Shown: piece after piece, positions 21,410 through 33,613 of the stretch
Layout of the letters: every line of letters begins with the position of its first letter
How positions within the stretch are numbered: the stretch's first letter is position 1
Origin: Skeletonema tropicum
Taxonomy: Eukaryota > Bacillariophyta > Thalassiosirophyceae > Thalassiosirales > Thalassiosiraceae
Assembly (NCBI GenBank): GCA_037178625.1
Contig: CM074131.1
Location: forward strand, 2,356,001-2,420,000
Length of the DNA stretch: 64,000 nt
Direction: 5' to 3'
Program-made: the position numbers and the translations under genes
The notes under the pieces: model-generated
Seen by the model: only the letters and a program-made list of their open reading frames with translations
Told to the model about the DNA's origin: nothing
The model's database searches: none

Positions 21410-23000
21410 GGTCGAACACAAGTAATTCTTACTACTATTCCTACGTACAAATCGCTATTTTGGCCGTAGCTAGAGGGACGATTCCTATCGTAACCTCAAA
21501 TTCGCTAAACGGTACCACTCAAATCCACCCTCCGAATGTCATCTTTTACACCCTCACCATGATGTCCTCCACTCCTATGGCCACAGTTTTGCACATCTGA
21601 TAAATACACCTATGATACTCAGCTTATCCAATCTTTTACATCATAATCTATGTGGAAACGACAGCAATACTCAGTTGGTTGATCGAAAATGAAGAAATTA
21701 ACGTCGCCATCTACGGCATAAAATCCACAACTTTTACCTCCCTTCACCCCTCCCACGGACGTTTACGTGGTGATACACAGCAAAGGAGAGGGTTTCCTCG
21801 CATTCAATTGATATATATTACTTGGGGGACGTCTTTTGCTACCTAAACTGTTCACAAACATCAACTTGTACATGATCAAGCACATTTCATCAGTGAGAGG
21901 CAATCTATTTTTCTATTCAGAGTGTATGCAACAATCAACTTTGTAAAGAACCAATAACAACAAATGAGTGGTTATCCTTGTACCATACGATCATATAACC
22001 ACAACAGAAGACTTCAATGTGTTGGTGGTGCATCATGGTAGAATTTAATATCAGATATACTGTGTTATTATTTGTGGTATTTTATGTAAATTATTAAATA
22101 AGTAATACTTGATAAATATGCTGTTCCCCTCAACAAACATTATTAATGTTGCTCCCATGGATGTATACTATCATAATAATGATATATCAATGCTTCTTTA
22201 ATCGATATCCACGCCGTTTTCATTAAATTGTCAGTTGATTGTTGTTTTCGACAGAAACGACAATTTGTGTATATTTTTGCACCGCGTAGGCAACGTTGTG
22301 CAGCCTTTCCTTCCGCTCCAGAGTGCCAAGCCGTCGTCTATAATGATATTGGACTCGAGGGATCGGGTTGGTTACCTTTGGAGATGGTTTATTGCCCCTC
22401 TTTCCTGCGCAGTAGCGTTGATATAAAAAATTATTTGAAATTTGTTGACATCAAGTAACCGACGTTCCGGACGACGCAATCGGGCGAAGCAGCAGCTACC
22501 AAGACACCGATGCCTCCCTATAGATGTATAGTATCGATTGTTGCGTCGTGGTGGCATCGTAAATGGTGGTAATGATGATTACCTAAGGCAGTAGTCCACA
22601 GCATCAGTTGCATCAACCAATTTCCGTTACGTCGCGGGGAAAAATAGTTTCTCCTAGGATTTGTCGAACCATAGGGTACTTTTTCGAAGGGGATCTACAA
22701 ATTGGCTTCTCCGCCTCCAACTTCAAAAGTACCCTATGGTACAGTGTCGATTTTGCACTACTAGGCAGTCCACAATGGCATCATGCTGGTTGTGCTGTGG
22801 TTGCGTCTTTGGCCGTTTATCGCGGTGAAAAAGTGTGAGACAGTGCAGTCCGAAGTCGTTGGGCGAGGTGGTGCGTGACTTAAAACGGCCGTTTTTGAGT
22901 TCGCATGAGGATATACCAATTCCTATTGTAGACCTACCAGCCCATTTTGCCTAACAAACGGCCAACTTTTATTTTAGCGTTTTTTTACTTGTGTTCGACC
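21410..23000. mobile_element. TTAA-bounded non-autonomous element (piggyBac-like target)
   Basis: A 1.59-kb gene-less, AT-rich interval flanked by identical inverted termini. GGTCGAACACAAGTAA is at 21410-21425 and its exact reverse complement at 22985-23000. Both are bordered directly by TTAA (21406-21409 and 23001-23004), the target duplication of piggyBac elements. No transposase-like ORF is present inside, so this is a non-autonomous element or a solo remnant. The interior contains a further inverted repeat (22668-22740). Confidence 0.6.
22668..22740. repeat. Inverted repeat / hairpin
   Basis: ACCATAGGGTACTTTT at 22668-22683 is repeated in inverse orientation at 22725-22740, and the match continues imperfectly through CGAAG/CTTC. 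The loop is about 35 bp. It lies within the TTAA-bounded element and could be the end of a nested element. Confidence 0.6.
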
Positions 23001-23407
23001 TTAAGAGTTAAGAGAGATTTAATGAAATGTATTGCCTGAAAAGGAAAGTAGTAAAAGTAGTAATTAGAATGGGATTGGCAAATGAAAATAGGAGTGATGA
23101 TAGTCGCTGCCACTCATTGCAAAGGTGATTCAGCTGGGCTTTGAAATCGCAGCTCTGGAAACTGAGAACAAACAGCTTTGTCAATTGTATTTCTTTATTA
23201 TGCATGTTTCTTTTTATTGCGTGACGCATTGTTATCATCCTCCCCCTACACTCTAGATATCATAGTAGATCATGAAGTTTTAGTTGCGATTTCTCGACTC
23301 ACACGATGATTTGACAATGCCAGAATCTCCTGACTAATCATCATCGTTGCGAACATCTCCAAAATACTACTACCTCATTATTTCAAGAGAGCAATAGAGT
23401 CTAGCTT

Positions 23408-23765
23408 CTACGACTCATCCATCTCCAAAATGACGATATCATCATTGGTTACATTATGATCTGATAGCAGTGCTGCATCTGGAATTGCCTTCTTTGCTTC
23501 ATTCCCTGTATCTGCATCGCCACCTTCACTTTTTTTATCAACATACAGCCGCATTAGTTTTGGATCTATAGAATCATCGTCTCCCCCCAATGCTTTGCAT
23601 ATTTCCTCCTTTACATAGGCAAAGCTGTCGGATGGTGATGTGGGGATGAAGAATGTTTGGTTTCGTCTTTTGACGCGGATGTATCTTGTGTTTTTGTGGT
23701 GGTAGACAATTAGACAGCTATGTGAGCGAGATAGGCATGTTGAATTGCATACACATCGTTGGCAT
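23408..23765 (-). CDS. Elongin-B-like ubiquitin-fold protein
   Basis: Exon 1 23765-23755 (ATGCCAACGAT, 11 bp), intron 23754-23685 (GTGTAT...CAAG), exon 2 23684-23408. Product 95 aa: MPTIYIRVKRRNQTFFI, then SDSFAYVKEEICKAL, LMRLYV, and a C-terminal NDDIVILEMDES. The layout is a beta-grasp: two strands, a helix with an I/V-K-x-x-I-C pattern, and an x-D-D-I-V strand. Length and motifs fit elongin B (a VHL/SOCS-type E3 adaptor and Elongin transcription complex subunit) better than ubiquitin, and there is no C-terminal GG. The tiny first exon is inferred from splice phase. Confidence 0.6.
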
Positions 23766-24228
23766 AATTCTTCAAAGAGAGAGCTTTAATCAGCCCGGTT
23801 CAACCGCAGATCATAGATGCATTTTTTTTCAATTCATGTGAGGTGTCGTCCTCAACCACCACGACAACTCTCATCACTGTCGCGCAGCACCGAAACAAAT
23901 TCATCAAAAATATTAGAGCATCGTCACTTACTCTTTTCTATCAGGAGCCGACATATTACTGTGCTTGACGTTATGGCAGTACGCTACGGAGATGTTGATA
24001 GTGATAGCAAGATAGCTGCAAGATAGCATAGATAGCAAGACTTCTCTTCTCTGCTATTTCCGCCTTCCACCTTCCACCTCCGGCCTCGACTTTCTTTCTC
24101 GCTTTTCTCTCACCCTCCGATAGGTTCTCGTTTTTCCGGAGCTTTGCTCTCTCACTCCACACTCCACACTTTCCACAATCTTCCATGACGCCTACGCCCA
24201 ACAAGGCCTGTTTCGAGCTAGCAACACA
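23766..24228. other. Divergent intergenic region
   Basis: About 460 bp between the divergent elongin-B-like and PAC3-like genes. Has a CT-rich tract at 24,040-24,170 just upstream of the plus-strand ATG. Both promoters should lie here. Nothing else seen. Confidence 0.45.
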
Positions 24229-25172
24229 ATGAGTCAAGAGGAGCCAATTGCTTGTGCTATTGAAGACGTGGCAAGCTCGTCTAGCGAGCCTATCGCAGTT
24301 GAAAATGTCAGTGAGCCTGCCGTGGTTGATGATATTACTTCCAAGCCCGATGTGTCCGAAGTTAGCAATGATGAGGTAACCGAGGAGATGCAAAATGATG
24401 TGCAAGTAGACTGCCAGGATCGATTGGTTGAAGCTTTTGAGCCCGGTATACCCGAAGTTGTCAGCGATGAGGTAACCGAGGAGATTGTGCAAAATGTGCC
24501 CGAGGAGATGGTGCAAAATAATGATGTGCAAGCAGAGTGTCAGGATCAATTGGTTGAAATCGAAGATATGCAAGAAGCGGCGCAACATCACACACCAATC
24601 CATGAGTACCGTCGATCAAGTCAGCTACAGCTATCAACCCAGATCATCATCCTTGCCTACCTCTCTCATCCGCACCATCACTCTAGGGAGATGAAGAAGT
24701 TGAAACCACCCTGATCCTACAATTATTTTCCGATCGAATTTTCATATCACTCACACAACTCTCGGGCAAAGTTGGATCATCTGTTACTTTGCAATGTCGA
24801 AGAAAGTATAGTTGACAATTCGACAACATACAATGTTCGGACATTATTGGGAACGGGCGTGGCGTCTCGTAGTGGTGGGGGTGAACGTGAGGTGTCGATT
24901 ACGTGAAGTCTTTGTACGACGATTAGCCTGAACGTATTGTCATTCATACACGAAAGATGGCTGGGGTTAGTGAAACTACGATATTGGGAGGGGCTGAGGA
25001 TGGGACGGGACCGATAGCACCTCTTCTTGTTGGAGTAGGATTAAAGCCGGGGTGTAGTGATTTGAGCATAGAAAGTTTCTATGTTCTTGTGGACGCGGCT
25101 ATGGAACTCTATCTGGATGGTTGGAATATGAGTCATGCTGGTGGCATGGTCGGAATGGAAGGGCCCGATTAA
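24229..25172 (+). CDS. PAC3-like proteasome assembly chaperone with acidic repeat N-terminus (frame-broken)
   Basis: The first ORF (24229-24714) encodes an acidic N-terminus with an internal repeat (EV(S/V)xDEVTEE...NDVQ(V/A)xCQDxLVE). Further on, in shifted frames, come SYSYQPRSSSLPTSLIRTIT, DEEVETTLILQLFSDRIFIS + LTQLSGKVGS, NSTTYNVRTLLG, LREVFVRRL, and finally GGAEDGTGPIAPLLVGVGLK before a helical end. The strand-strand-LLG-helix-LL-x-VGLK order resembles PSMG3/PAC3, which helps assemble the 20S alpha ring. Several +1 breaks (one about 24,692) separate the pieces. An internal ATG at about 24,610 could start the PAC3 part alone. The family call is tentative. Confidence 0.45.
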
Positions 25173-25324
25173 ATTAAGTTCAATTTGTGATCATAAGCGT
25201 GTCAGTTAAGTTTCATAGATTCATCAAATCAAAAGGAAAGCTTCATCTCTTTTCGCTATTGTGCTTTAAAGTGCTGATTAAGAGTCAGTCGCGCTAGCTA
25301 GTGATGTAACAAACCAAACTTTTG

Positions 25325-26334
25325 TCATTGAAGAAGTCCTACCCAAAGGTCAATCTCCTTCAAAGCTGCTTCAGCCTTGGAGAAAATTGAGATCATCCGT
25401 GCTGGCTCACTTGTAGATAGGTTTATCTCTGCGTGTTTCGGATTGATTCTAATGAAGCTAATACTTCCACTTTTCACTCCTCTGCTCTTGCTGGATTGGA
25501 TTATCTTAGCGCAATCCAAGACGACTTCTTCGCTCTCTTCGCGTACAGCTGGCACGGTTGGACCCTGGAACATAGAAGATTGTTAGTTTTTCAGCAAAGT
25601 GATACATACGAGCAATACAATTAGTGACTTACACATCCGAGCTCTAGTACGACGAAATGCTTTCCGCTCGTTCTCGATGTCCCTTTCGACAGAACCCTCC
25701 CAAGCCTGATATCTTTCACGTTCCAATCTAATGCTACGCAGAATGTTTTCATCAGTGTCATGAAACATGAGCACATTTGCTCGCATAGGTAGCTGACAAT
25801 GGCTGCAAAGAAGAAGTGAGCATTGAAATAGAGTCTTCCCTCATCACCAGCTTTGTTTCTTTGCAAGCATCTGTAGGTTGTACCTTTTCGTTCCATTTGT
25901 GCCATCCTAACCTGGGCTCCCCGTTTGCAAAACCAATGCCACAAGCGCACTTGTACTCCAGTGCGCAACCGTGAATTTCGCAAACTGAGTCGTGAAAGCT
26001 TGCTTGTTTTGTTTTCCTGAAATGGACCATCAACATTTGACGTATAAACCCACCAAGGTGCACTATCCGGTTGCCTGATCAAGTTGGGTAGCTTTTCCAC
26101 CTTTGCACCAACTATCTAATATCTCAGTAGCCTAAATGAGGCTTAGTCTTCAAATAACTTCTTGTGAAGGCAAGCCAGAACTGTTGAAAGTCGAATGGAT
26201 CTTCGACCAGTTTCGATGGATCACACATCTCTTTGTACGACAATGGTGCCTGTTCGTATGTTTGTAGTCCAGAATCAGCAGAAAAGCCAGCTCCTGCTGT
26301 GATGAGCAAACTATTAGCCTTTCTCAAAACACAT
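25325..26334 (-). CDS. Sirtuin-like NAD-dependent deacylase (frame-broken)
   Basis: SIR2 motifs on the minus strand: SLLITAGAGFSADSGLQTYE (NAD-binding GAGxSxxSG), WWVYTSNVDG (TxNxD), IHGCALEYKC (catalytic His and start of the zinc Cys), MRANVLMFHDTDE, and a C-terminal ISFIRINPKHAEI. Several frame shifts (about 26,321, 26,120, 26,100 and 26,035, all readable as +1) split it, and the region around 25,820 is unresolved. Sirtuins remove acyl groups from lysine using NAD+. The R-x-N-V-L-M-F motif matches a bacterial/protist sirtuin subgroup. The 5' end runs straight out of the WDR6 reading frame (see findings), so an independent start is uncertain. The stop is at 25,325. Confidence 0.75.
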
Positions 26335-29300
26335 GCTGCAAAGAGCAGTTGTAAGGTTTAAAGACAACAGCTCCATTCCTATACCACCAATTGCGACCAT
26401 TTCCTTCGTGGTGCCATCTGGGAGATTGTATTGGCAGCAGGCGAGACAGCTCCCCTCTGTTCCAATCGGTGCAGATGCAACATATTTCAATGATAAACGA
26501 ACTAAATCAAGCTCCCAAAGTGTGACCGTCTCATCATGCCCACTCGTATAAACTCTGTGGAAGGTTGAATCGTCTATTATGAGCTCCACAGCTTTCAATG
26601 CAGATGCACTTGCGCATTTCGTAGTAGCCAATCTGATTCCGTCGCAAACGAGTGAATCTAGGTCCCTGACTCTTCAAAATGAATGTGACATGTTGAAACA
26701 GTTTGATCGTCGCCGACAGAACATAACACTACGCTCTCGTTATCGCTTTCCCCAACAACTATTGATGCGCTCAAGTCATTTACACCTGATTGATGTGCCT
26801 TGAATTCGCAAAATGAGGTAGAAGGAAGAACATCACCAAGTTGACGAGGACCATCTTCAGATTCACAGCAACCTATCAGCTGAGATATGTTAAATGTCCA
26901 AAGTTGAATGTCGCCTCCAGTGGTTCCTACAAACGCCAACACAAACCCATTGAACTTAACCAACTCAAGACACAGCACTGGCCTTCCGGTTCCTTTCAAG
27001 ATTTTGCCAATTGTTGTCTTTCTATCGTTGGGAATCTCAGGGACAATGACGACATGCAAGTTGCCTTCGGAGTCTCCAGAGACGGCAAAGTGGTAGTTTC
27101 TATCAGAGGGTAGTGGCACAGATCTTACTGTATTCATTCGATGATCAATTGTTGCTTTACTTCCAGTTGTTCCTATACGAACACAGAGACATCACGCTGG
27201 CATCAATGTCAGCTGAGCTGTGGATCAAGGAGGTAAAACTCCATTGTAAGCTTTCCTCCACATGTGACTAAAAGAGACTGTGTTTGTAGTTGGATGACTG
27301 CTTGTGCAAACTCCTCTCACGCAACTCTCGTGGGGCGGCAAAATGCCGCATTTTGCTGCAAAGGTGCCACTTCTAAAGTCCAGCAGCTTGACTGAACAAT
27401 CATTGCTACCAGATAACAAGTAGGCTGGTTTGTCTCCAGCCATGACCCATGTCATGTCATTTATTGTCTCTGCGTGGTATGAGTGACCGATGCTGTATGT
27501 TGTATCAATTCTCTGGTGACGTGCTGCAGGTATTGTCAATGTTTCGTCAAACAAATGTGAGGAGTGGAGAGCTATGATATTACTACCATCTTTTTGCCCT
27601 GAACAAATAGCCATTGCATGGGAACAAGAGTTGGAGAATCCTATGTGAAAGTCCTGTCGTTTTTGCCTTCCCCCAGTTGGGATGCGGACAAATTCATACC
27701 CATTGACATTGTCCATCACTACATAATCGTTGCCGTAAAAGCCTCCCAAAACAACATTCTCTTGATCATTATTTGATTGAGTCACATTCCAAATATGCTT
27801 CAATCCTGTTGTGGCTGGGATGGGTATAGAGATTAGTCTCTGCAATTGGCCGTCATGTGCAACCTTGCTCTGGTGCATGCAGCCATCGTTTCCGACGCTA
27901 ACAATGATTCCTGATTTCATCACAGTCACTGCCGTCACATGCTCTTTTGCGTGCGCTCTCAATACACTTGTGGGCAATACTTCATTTGGGCAGGGCTTGC
28001 CAACATCAAAATAAGCCAAATTGCCACGGCTGTCTCCAATATAGAAGCTTTGTTTGTAATCGTATGCATATGAAAGCGGTATCCCAGGAGTTCCAAGTTT
28101 CATTAAATGCAATGGAACTGCCTATTTCTTCCATTTTGAACCAGATTACTGTACCGCGAGCGTAAAATACCACGACATTATCATCGTCTATCCATGATAT
28201 TGACTGAACGGGACGATACGAAGGACAGCGGAATGCATTGCTACATAGGTTGGCCGAATTACTTGGCGAATCTAATGAAACATCTACAAGCCACCCCTCC
28301 GTTGTCCCAACGATAACATCATTTGCTGCCAGTGGACTCACACTCAGACACGTGCCAGTTGCAGGATCAATTTGCAGTTTGTTCTTATCTTCTGTTGAAA
28401 TGACATCGTCATGCCAGCATTTGTGGTGAGTCCAAGTATTTTGTTTCAGGTCAAGAGAGAATAGACCTCCAGCCCTTGTTGCTACCACCAACTTGTGACC
28501 TTTGTACAGCTCCATCCCACAGATAAGCTGGCCAGATAATTTTTGTTTCTTCTTTTGTTTCTTCCTTGGTTTACTCGTGGTCGTCTCGGGTATACTCGTC
28601 TCCTCGGAACTTGGTGATGTGACCGGAGGAGGATCATTTGGAACGACAAAGGATCTAATGTATTTACCTTGCATTATGCGGCTATCCAAGTCCCATAGTT
28701 TCACACAACCATCATTTCCTCCAGTTACTATTATGTCATCACAAACATCCACCGTCCACACTGATTCACAGTCATGTCCACGTAGTGGATGAGTCACTTC
28801 TTTTGTTTGTAGTGGACTCCATATGCGTGCCGTACTATCTTCACCTGCTGACACAAGCGTTGGGTGTGGCGATTCACCTCCAGAGGTATGGGAAGGACAT
28901 GCAAATGAAACGTCAAAAACTCGAGCAGTATGACCCCAACCTGTCCATATCAGCTTCCATTCTGTTTGAGATGTCGACTCGTCCACTGGTTGCAGTTGAA
29001 ACAGCCGAACGGTTCTGTCATCTGACGTAGAAGCAATGTATTGCCCACAGGTACTAAAATGGACAGAGAATATGCTCCCAAGATGGCCTTTCAGTCGATG
29101 TAATGACTTCCTTTGAATTCTAGAAGCCTTGATGATGATGTTTGCACCTGCCGTTACATTTTCAAGCCATCTCTTGACTAGAGTATCTATGTTTTCTTCA
29201 TCATTTGCATCCTCCTGTGATCTGACTGCATCCCAGACGACAATCTCCGAGAAGACTGTTCCAGATGCAACAACTAGAGACGGCAGCTGCGCATCGGAAG

Positions 29301-30291
29301 AAAACGCGCTTGTGCTATCCCAACCGTGAAACGAGAGTGAGTATGTAATACATCTAACATCGCAAGTGATGCATTGCAACCGAGTAGGATTCAAAATTTC
29401 TTGTTCGTCTGGTGTAGATGAATTGAACCCAAATATCTCACAATTATTGTTCGTCATTCCCAATGCCAACAGAAACGCAGTTTGGTTGTTAGCTTGTGGC
29501 AATTCTACATTGAGTAATCGTACGTCATGAATCCAATCTGATACTTCCAAATACGAAGTCAAGCCGCTCTTAGCTATTGGTATTGATACAAAGTCATCTC
29601 GTATTTCGCCTACATTGCCATTTTTGTTGGAATTACTATTACTCCACAACCCACCACCAGATAAGAAGCTTATTCGACGTCCGCCAAACGCTACAAGTGA
29701 AAACTTTCTTGCACAACAGTGAGATGAATCGACTCTCGGAGATGAATCATTCAAGTAGGTCAAGGCTGATGATGACGATGATGGAAATATCATTCCACTG
29801 ACAGTTTCGAATGTGCTAGTGCCTCCTCCAGTGTGCTCAAGTGCTCCAAATGCAAGAGTCTTGTAGCAATGCTTGTCTTCAAGCGCTTGAATCGACTTTG
29901 TTGCATCACTGTCGACAGTATTGTTGTTACTTGGAACAAGAGGATGGCTTTCTATCCACGGTCCACGAGCAAAGACAATTCGTCCTAGAGATTTGAGGTA
30001 GTTATGCTTTGCTGCTTGGTCTTCTTCGTCTAATGCATTTGCAATGTGTTCGGGAGGAAAGCGAATGGTTGCTTTGGTGACTGGGCCACCAACAAAGTCC
30101 TCTCTATGAAATACACTACCATTTTTGAGGCTGTCATCGTGTTGTGATGGAAACTCAGCAGTTGCAGAAGTTCTTGTTACAATTGTGCTTCTTTTGGCTG
30201 CACTGATACTGTTTTTTGTTGAGTGAGCTTGCGACACATCATCGTTTTGATTTTGAGCACATGATGTGCTCCCATCGCCTTCGCTGTTCAT
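26314..30291 (-). CDS. WDR6: WDR6-like WD40 protein (tRNA 2'-O-methylation partner)
   Basis: ATG at 30291 (MNSEGDGSTSC). The frame is open to 28,119, then continues in shifted frames to 26,314. Removing one base at about 28,119 joins the first two parts. Breaks near 27,230, 27,170 and 26,660 join the rest. WD repeats include LHRLKGHLGSIFSVHFSTCG + QYIASTSDDRTVRLF, GHTARVFDVSF, LVSAGEDSTARIW, GHDCESVWTVDVCDD and VTGGNDGCVKLWDLD, with more in the C-terminal half. The set and order match WDR6/Rtt10 (Trm734), the large WD40 partner of FTSJ1/Trm7 in wobble-position tRNA ribose methylation. Total about 1,300 aa, longer than human WDR6 (about 1,120). Confidence 0.8.
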
Positions 30292-30499
30292 TATACTCTC
30301 TTCAATCGTTGTCAATAAGAAGTACTTGGCGGTGATGTAGAGATCTTATTAAGAGCTAGCTATCCGCACCGTGTAGCTGAGATCTTTTAGTGGAGATGGA
30401 TGGGCCAGAAGCCAGAATGGATGCCATTGCCATGGTGATGGTGTAGGTGAATTATGGCGCGAACCATCTTCGCGGCGCCGGCCGGCCACATTTTTTGCT

Positions 30500-30509
30500 T
30501 TATATATAT
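30500..30509 (+). promoter_or_regulatory. Possible TATA box of PRP6
   Basis: TTATATATATC lies about 55 bp upstream of the PRP6 ATG in otherwise GC-rich sequence. Position is compatible with a TATA element and a short 5' UTR. Not proven. Confidence 0.35.
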
Positions 30510-30563
30510 CCTCTCGCCTAAGTTTGCTTTGTGCTTAGTAGCCAGCAACACCCCCAAACAACC

Positions 30564-33562
30564 ATGTCATTCCGGCCACGGGGATCTCGCGGTGGCGCAA
30601 GCCAAGCCCCCAAGGGGTACATTCCAGGTCTTGGTCGTGGAGCCGCAGGATTCGTCACCCAAAGCGATATCGGTCCTGCAACCGGCCGTCCCAAATCGGC
30701 CACTGATGGTGATGATACCGCCGCCAACGCTGCTGCCGCCAGTAGTAGTAGTAGTAGCGGAACGGGAAGTCGTGCTGCAGAATTACGAGCTGCGAAATTG
30801 GCCATGCAAAAGATGCAAAAGGCTCAGTCGTCAGTAGCTGCGGCTTCGACTCCATTTGGAGAAGCGCCTGCTGGATATGTCGCCGGAGCGGGACGTGGCT
30901 TTGGTGGATCCACACATACCAATAACGATGGCCCCACTGGATCATCTTCTGGACCGGCTATGGAGGGTTCTTTATTTAGTGGAAAAGATGAAGCACAATT
31001 TGATGACGATGATGATGAAGCTGATCGTATTTACAATGCAATTGATGAACGGATGAGTTCCAAACGACGAAAACACAATAATGACGGAAGTAATAAGTCA
31101 AACAATCAATCATCCTCATCTGCAATTGGTGATCAATTCAGAGATTTGAAAGAAAAACTGGCATGATGTGACAGAAGATGAATGGGCATGCCATTCCAGA
31201 TGTAGGTGATCACAGTTTACGACATAAACAAAAACGGAGAGAGGATGTGTTTACTCCGCTGAACTGATTCACTTTTGGAATCACGAAGCAAACTCAATGC
31301 CGATGCATCTGCGGGAGGTCAAAATGCATTGGCTGGGACGGCACAGGTGATGGATGGAACGACTACATCTACAGCTGGTTTCCGTACCAATCTATCTGGC
31401 TTGGCAGAAGCTCGTTCCACAGTGATGAGTATGAGTCTTGATAAAATAACGTCAGCTGATTCTGCAAGTGGACAAACAACGGTGGATCCAAAGGGGTATT
31501 TGACCAGTCTGTCCAGTACCAAAATTGCTTCAGCTGCCGATGTTGGAGATGTCAACAAGGCGAGATTATTACTCAAATCGGTGCGTGATACGAATCCCAA
31601 ACATGCCCCTGGATGGATTGCTGCTGCTCGTGTCGAGGAGGCTGCTGGGAAGACAGCGCAAGCAAGGAAATTGATTATGGAGGGTTGTGAAGTATGTCCG
31701 GATAGTGAGGATGTATGGTTGGAATCGGCACGTTTACATTCGCAAGATCAGGCAAAGACAATATTGGCTGCTGCAGCTCGACGAATGCCAAATGCAGTGA
31801 AAATTTATTTACGTGCAGCTGATTTAGAACATCATGATTCAACTAAAAAGGCTGTACTGCGAAAAGCGTTGGAGGCGAATCCTAATTCAGTAACACTTTG
31901 GAAGGCAGCTATTGAATTGGAGGATGCAGACGATGCACGTGTGCTTCTATCGGTTGCTGTAGAGAAAGGTCCCACACTCGGTCGAGATGTGGTTGGCATT
32001 AGCACGTTTAGAAACATACGACAATGCACGCAAGGTACTCAATAAAGCTCGGAAACACTTGCCCACGGAGCGAGCGGTTTGGATTGCTGCTGCCAAATTA
32101 GAAGAATCACAAAATCACGGTGATATGGTTGACCGAATTATAGACAAGGCCGTAAGAAGTTTGGATAAGCATGATGCCGTTGTGACGCGAGCTCAGTGGT
32201 TGAAGGAAGCGGAGGCAGCAGGAAGCAAGTGGTGCTCCATTGACATCAGCCGCAATTGTGAAGTGCACTGTAGGAAGAGGGTGTGGATGAAGAAGATCGT
32301 CAGAGGACATGGGCTGATGATGCGAAATGCGTCATTATCACGTAATGCTGTATCCACTGCTCGCGCTATATTGGCCCACAGCTTATCGTCGTTCCCCACA
32401 AAACGTAGCTTATGGCTTCAAGCAGTAGACTTGGAAAGGAAACATGGGACGGCAGTCGTCATTAGATGAAGTACTGGCAGCTGCAAGCGAGAGATTGCCA
32501 CGCACAGAGATATTCTGGTTGGTCCGTGCCAAGGAAAAGTGGTTGGCAGGAGATGTAGATACTTCGCGTAATATCCTTACCGAGGCATTCAAAGCCAATC
32601 CAGATTCCGAACCTGTGTGGCTAGCTGCAGTCAAGTTAGAGTGGGAAACAGGAGAAATCGAGCGTGCTCGTGTGTTGCTCTCGAGAGCCAGAGAGCGAGC
32701 GCCAACGGCACGAATTTTTATGAAGTCAGCTTTGTTAGAAAGAGAATGCAAGCATCCTGACGTAGCATTGGATTTATTGGAGCAAGGTCTACAGAAGTAC
32801 CCGACGTTTGCAAAGATGTACATGATGGGAGGTCAAATCTGCTCAGAAGACTTGCCTAAGAACAAAGACAGTCTAGACAAAGCAAGGAAGTTTTACCAGA
32901 GAGGTTTACAAAAATGTCCAGACAATGTTGTGCTATGGTGCCTTGCTAGTCAGCTAGAGGAGCACGTGGCTGACTATTCTGTAGGATCTGCTAGTGCCGG
33001 AGTAACGAAGGCTCGAAGTTTGCTTGAACTTGCTCGTTTGAAGAATCAGAAGAACCCAGAACTGTGGGTAGAAGCTATACGCTTGGAGCGAAGAGCTGGA
33101 AATGATAAACTTGCTATATCATTAATGGCTCGTGCATTGCAAGAGATTCCATCGTCGGGACTTCTCTTAGCTGAAAATATCACTACATCTCCTAGAGTAG
33201 AGCAGAAGTCAAAGTCTGCTGCTGCCATCAAGAAATGTCCTGATGATCCGCGTGTTATCACAGCAGTGGCTTCTCTCTTTGCGGCAGAAAGGAAAAATGA
33301 CAAGGCTAGGAAATGGTTTGAGCGTGCTGTGGTGCTCGATCCAGACATGGGCGACTCATGGGCTAAATTATATGCTTTTGAGCTTGATGCAGGCACAAAG
33401 GAGACACAGGATAAAGTGAAGGAGCGATGCATATCTGCTGAACCTACACACGGTGAGCTGTGGTGCAAGATCGTAAAAGCCATGTCAAATAGAGGTAAAA
33501 CGGTTGCTGAGAATTTAGACGCAGTGGCTCAAAGTTTGCGAGACAGGATGCGGCTCAATTAA
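30564..33562 (+). CDS. PRP6: Pre-mRNA-processing factor 6 (U5/tri-snRNP HAT protein), frame-broken
   Basis: The ATG at 30564 starts MSFRPRGSRGG and KGYIPGLGRGAAGFVTQSDI, the PRP1/PRP6 N-terminal motif. Then come DVTEDEW..IPDVGD, the TNLSGLAEAR motif, and a long array of HAT (half-TPR) repeats (APGWIAAARVEEAAGK, VWLESARLH, SVTLWKAAIELE, ERAVWIAAAKLEE, PVWLAAVKLEWETG and others) to the end. PRP6 bridges U5 and U4/U6 in the tri-snRNP. The frame is interrupted eight times, each cured by removing one base: near 31163, 31188, 31262, 31968, 32221, 32282, 32337 and 32455. No intron is needed. Total about 990 aa, usual for PRP6. Confidence 0.88.
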
Positions 33563-33613
33563 TAATTAACGATGCATCTGCATTAATTATTTTAAGATAT
33601 TCATGATCTCTGT

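Noticed and set aside
22228..22458. Short ORF as a gene in the TTAA element
   Set aside because: 76 residues, no conserved character, and an overlapping ORF of equal length in another frame.
30564..33562. Programmed +1 ribosomal frameshifting in PRP6 and others
   Set aside because: The break sites share no slippery codon or stop context, and similar insertions occur in non-coding satellite DNA. Sequencing insertions are simpler.
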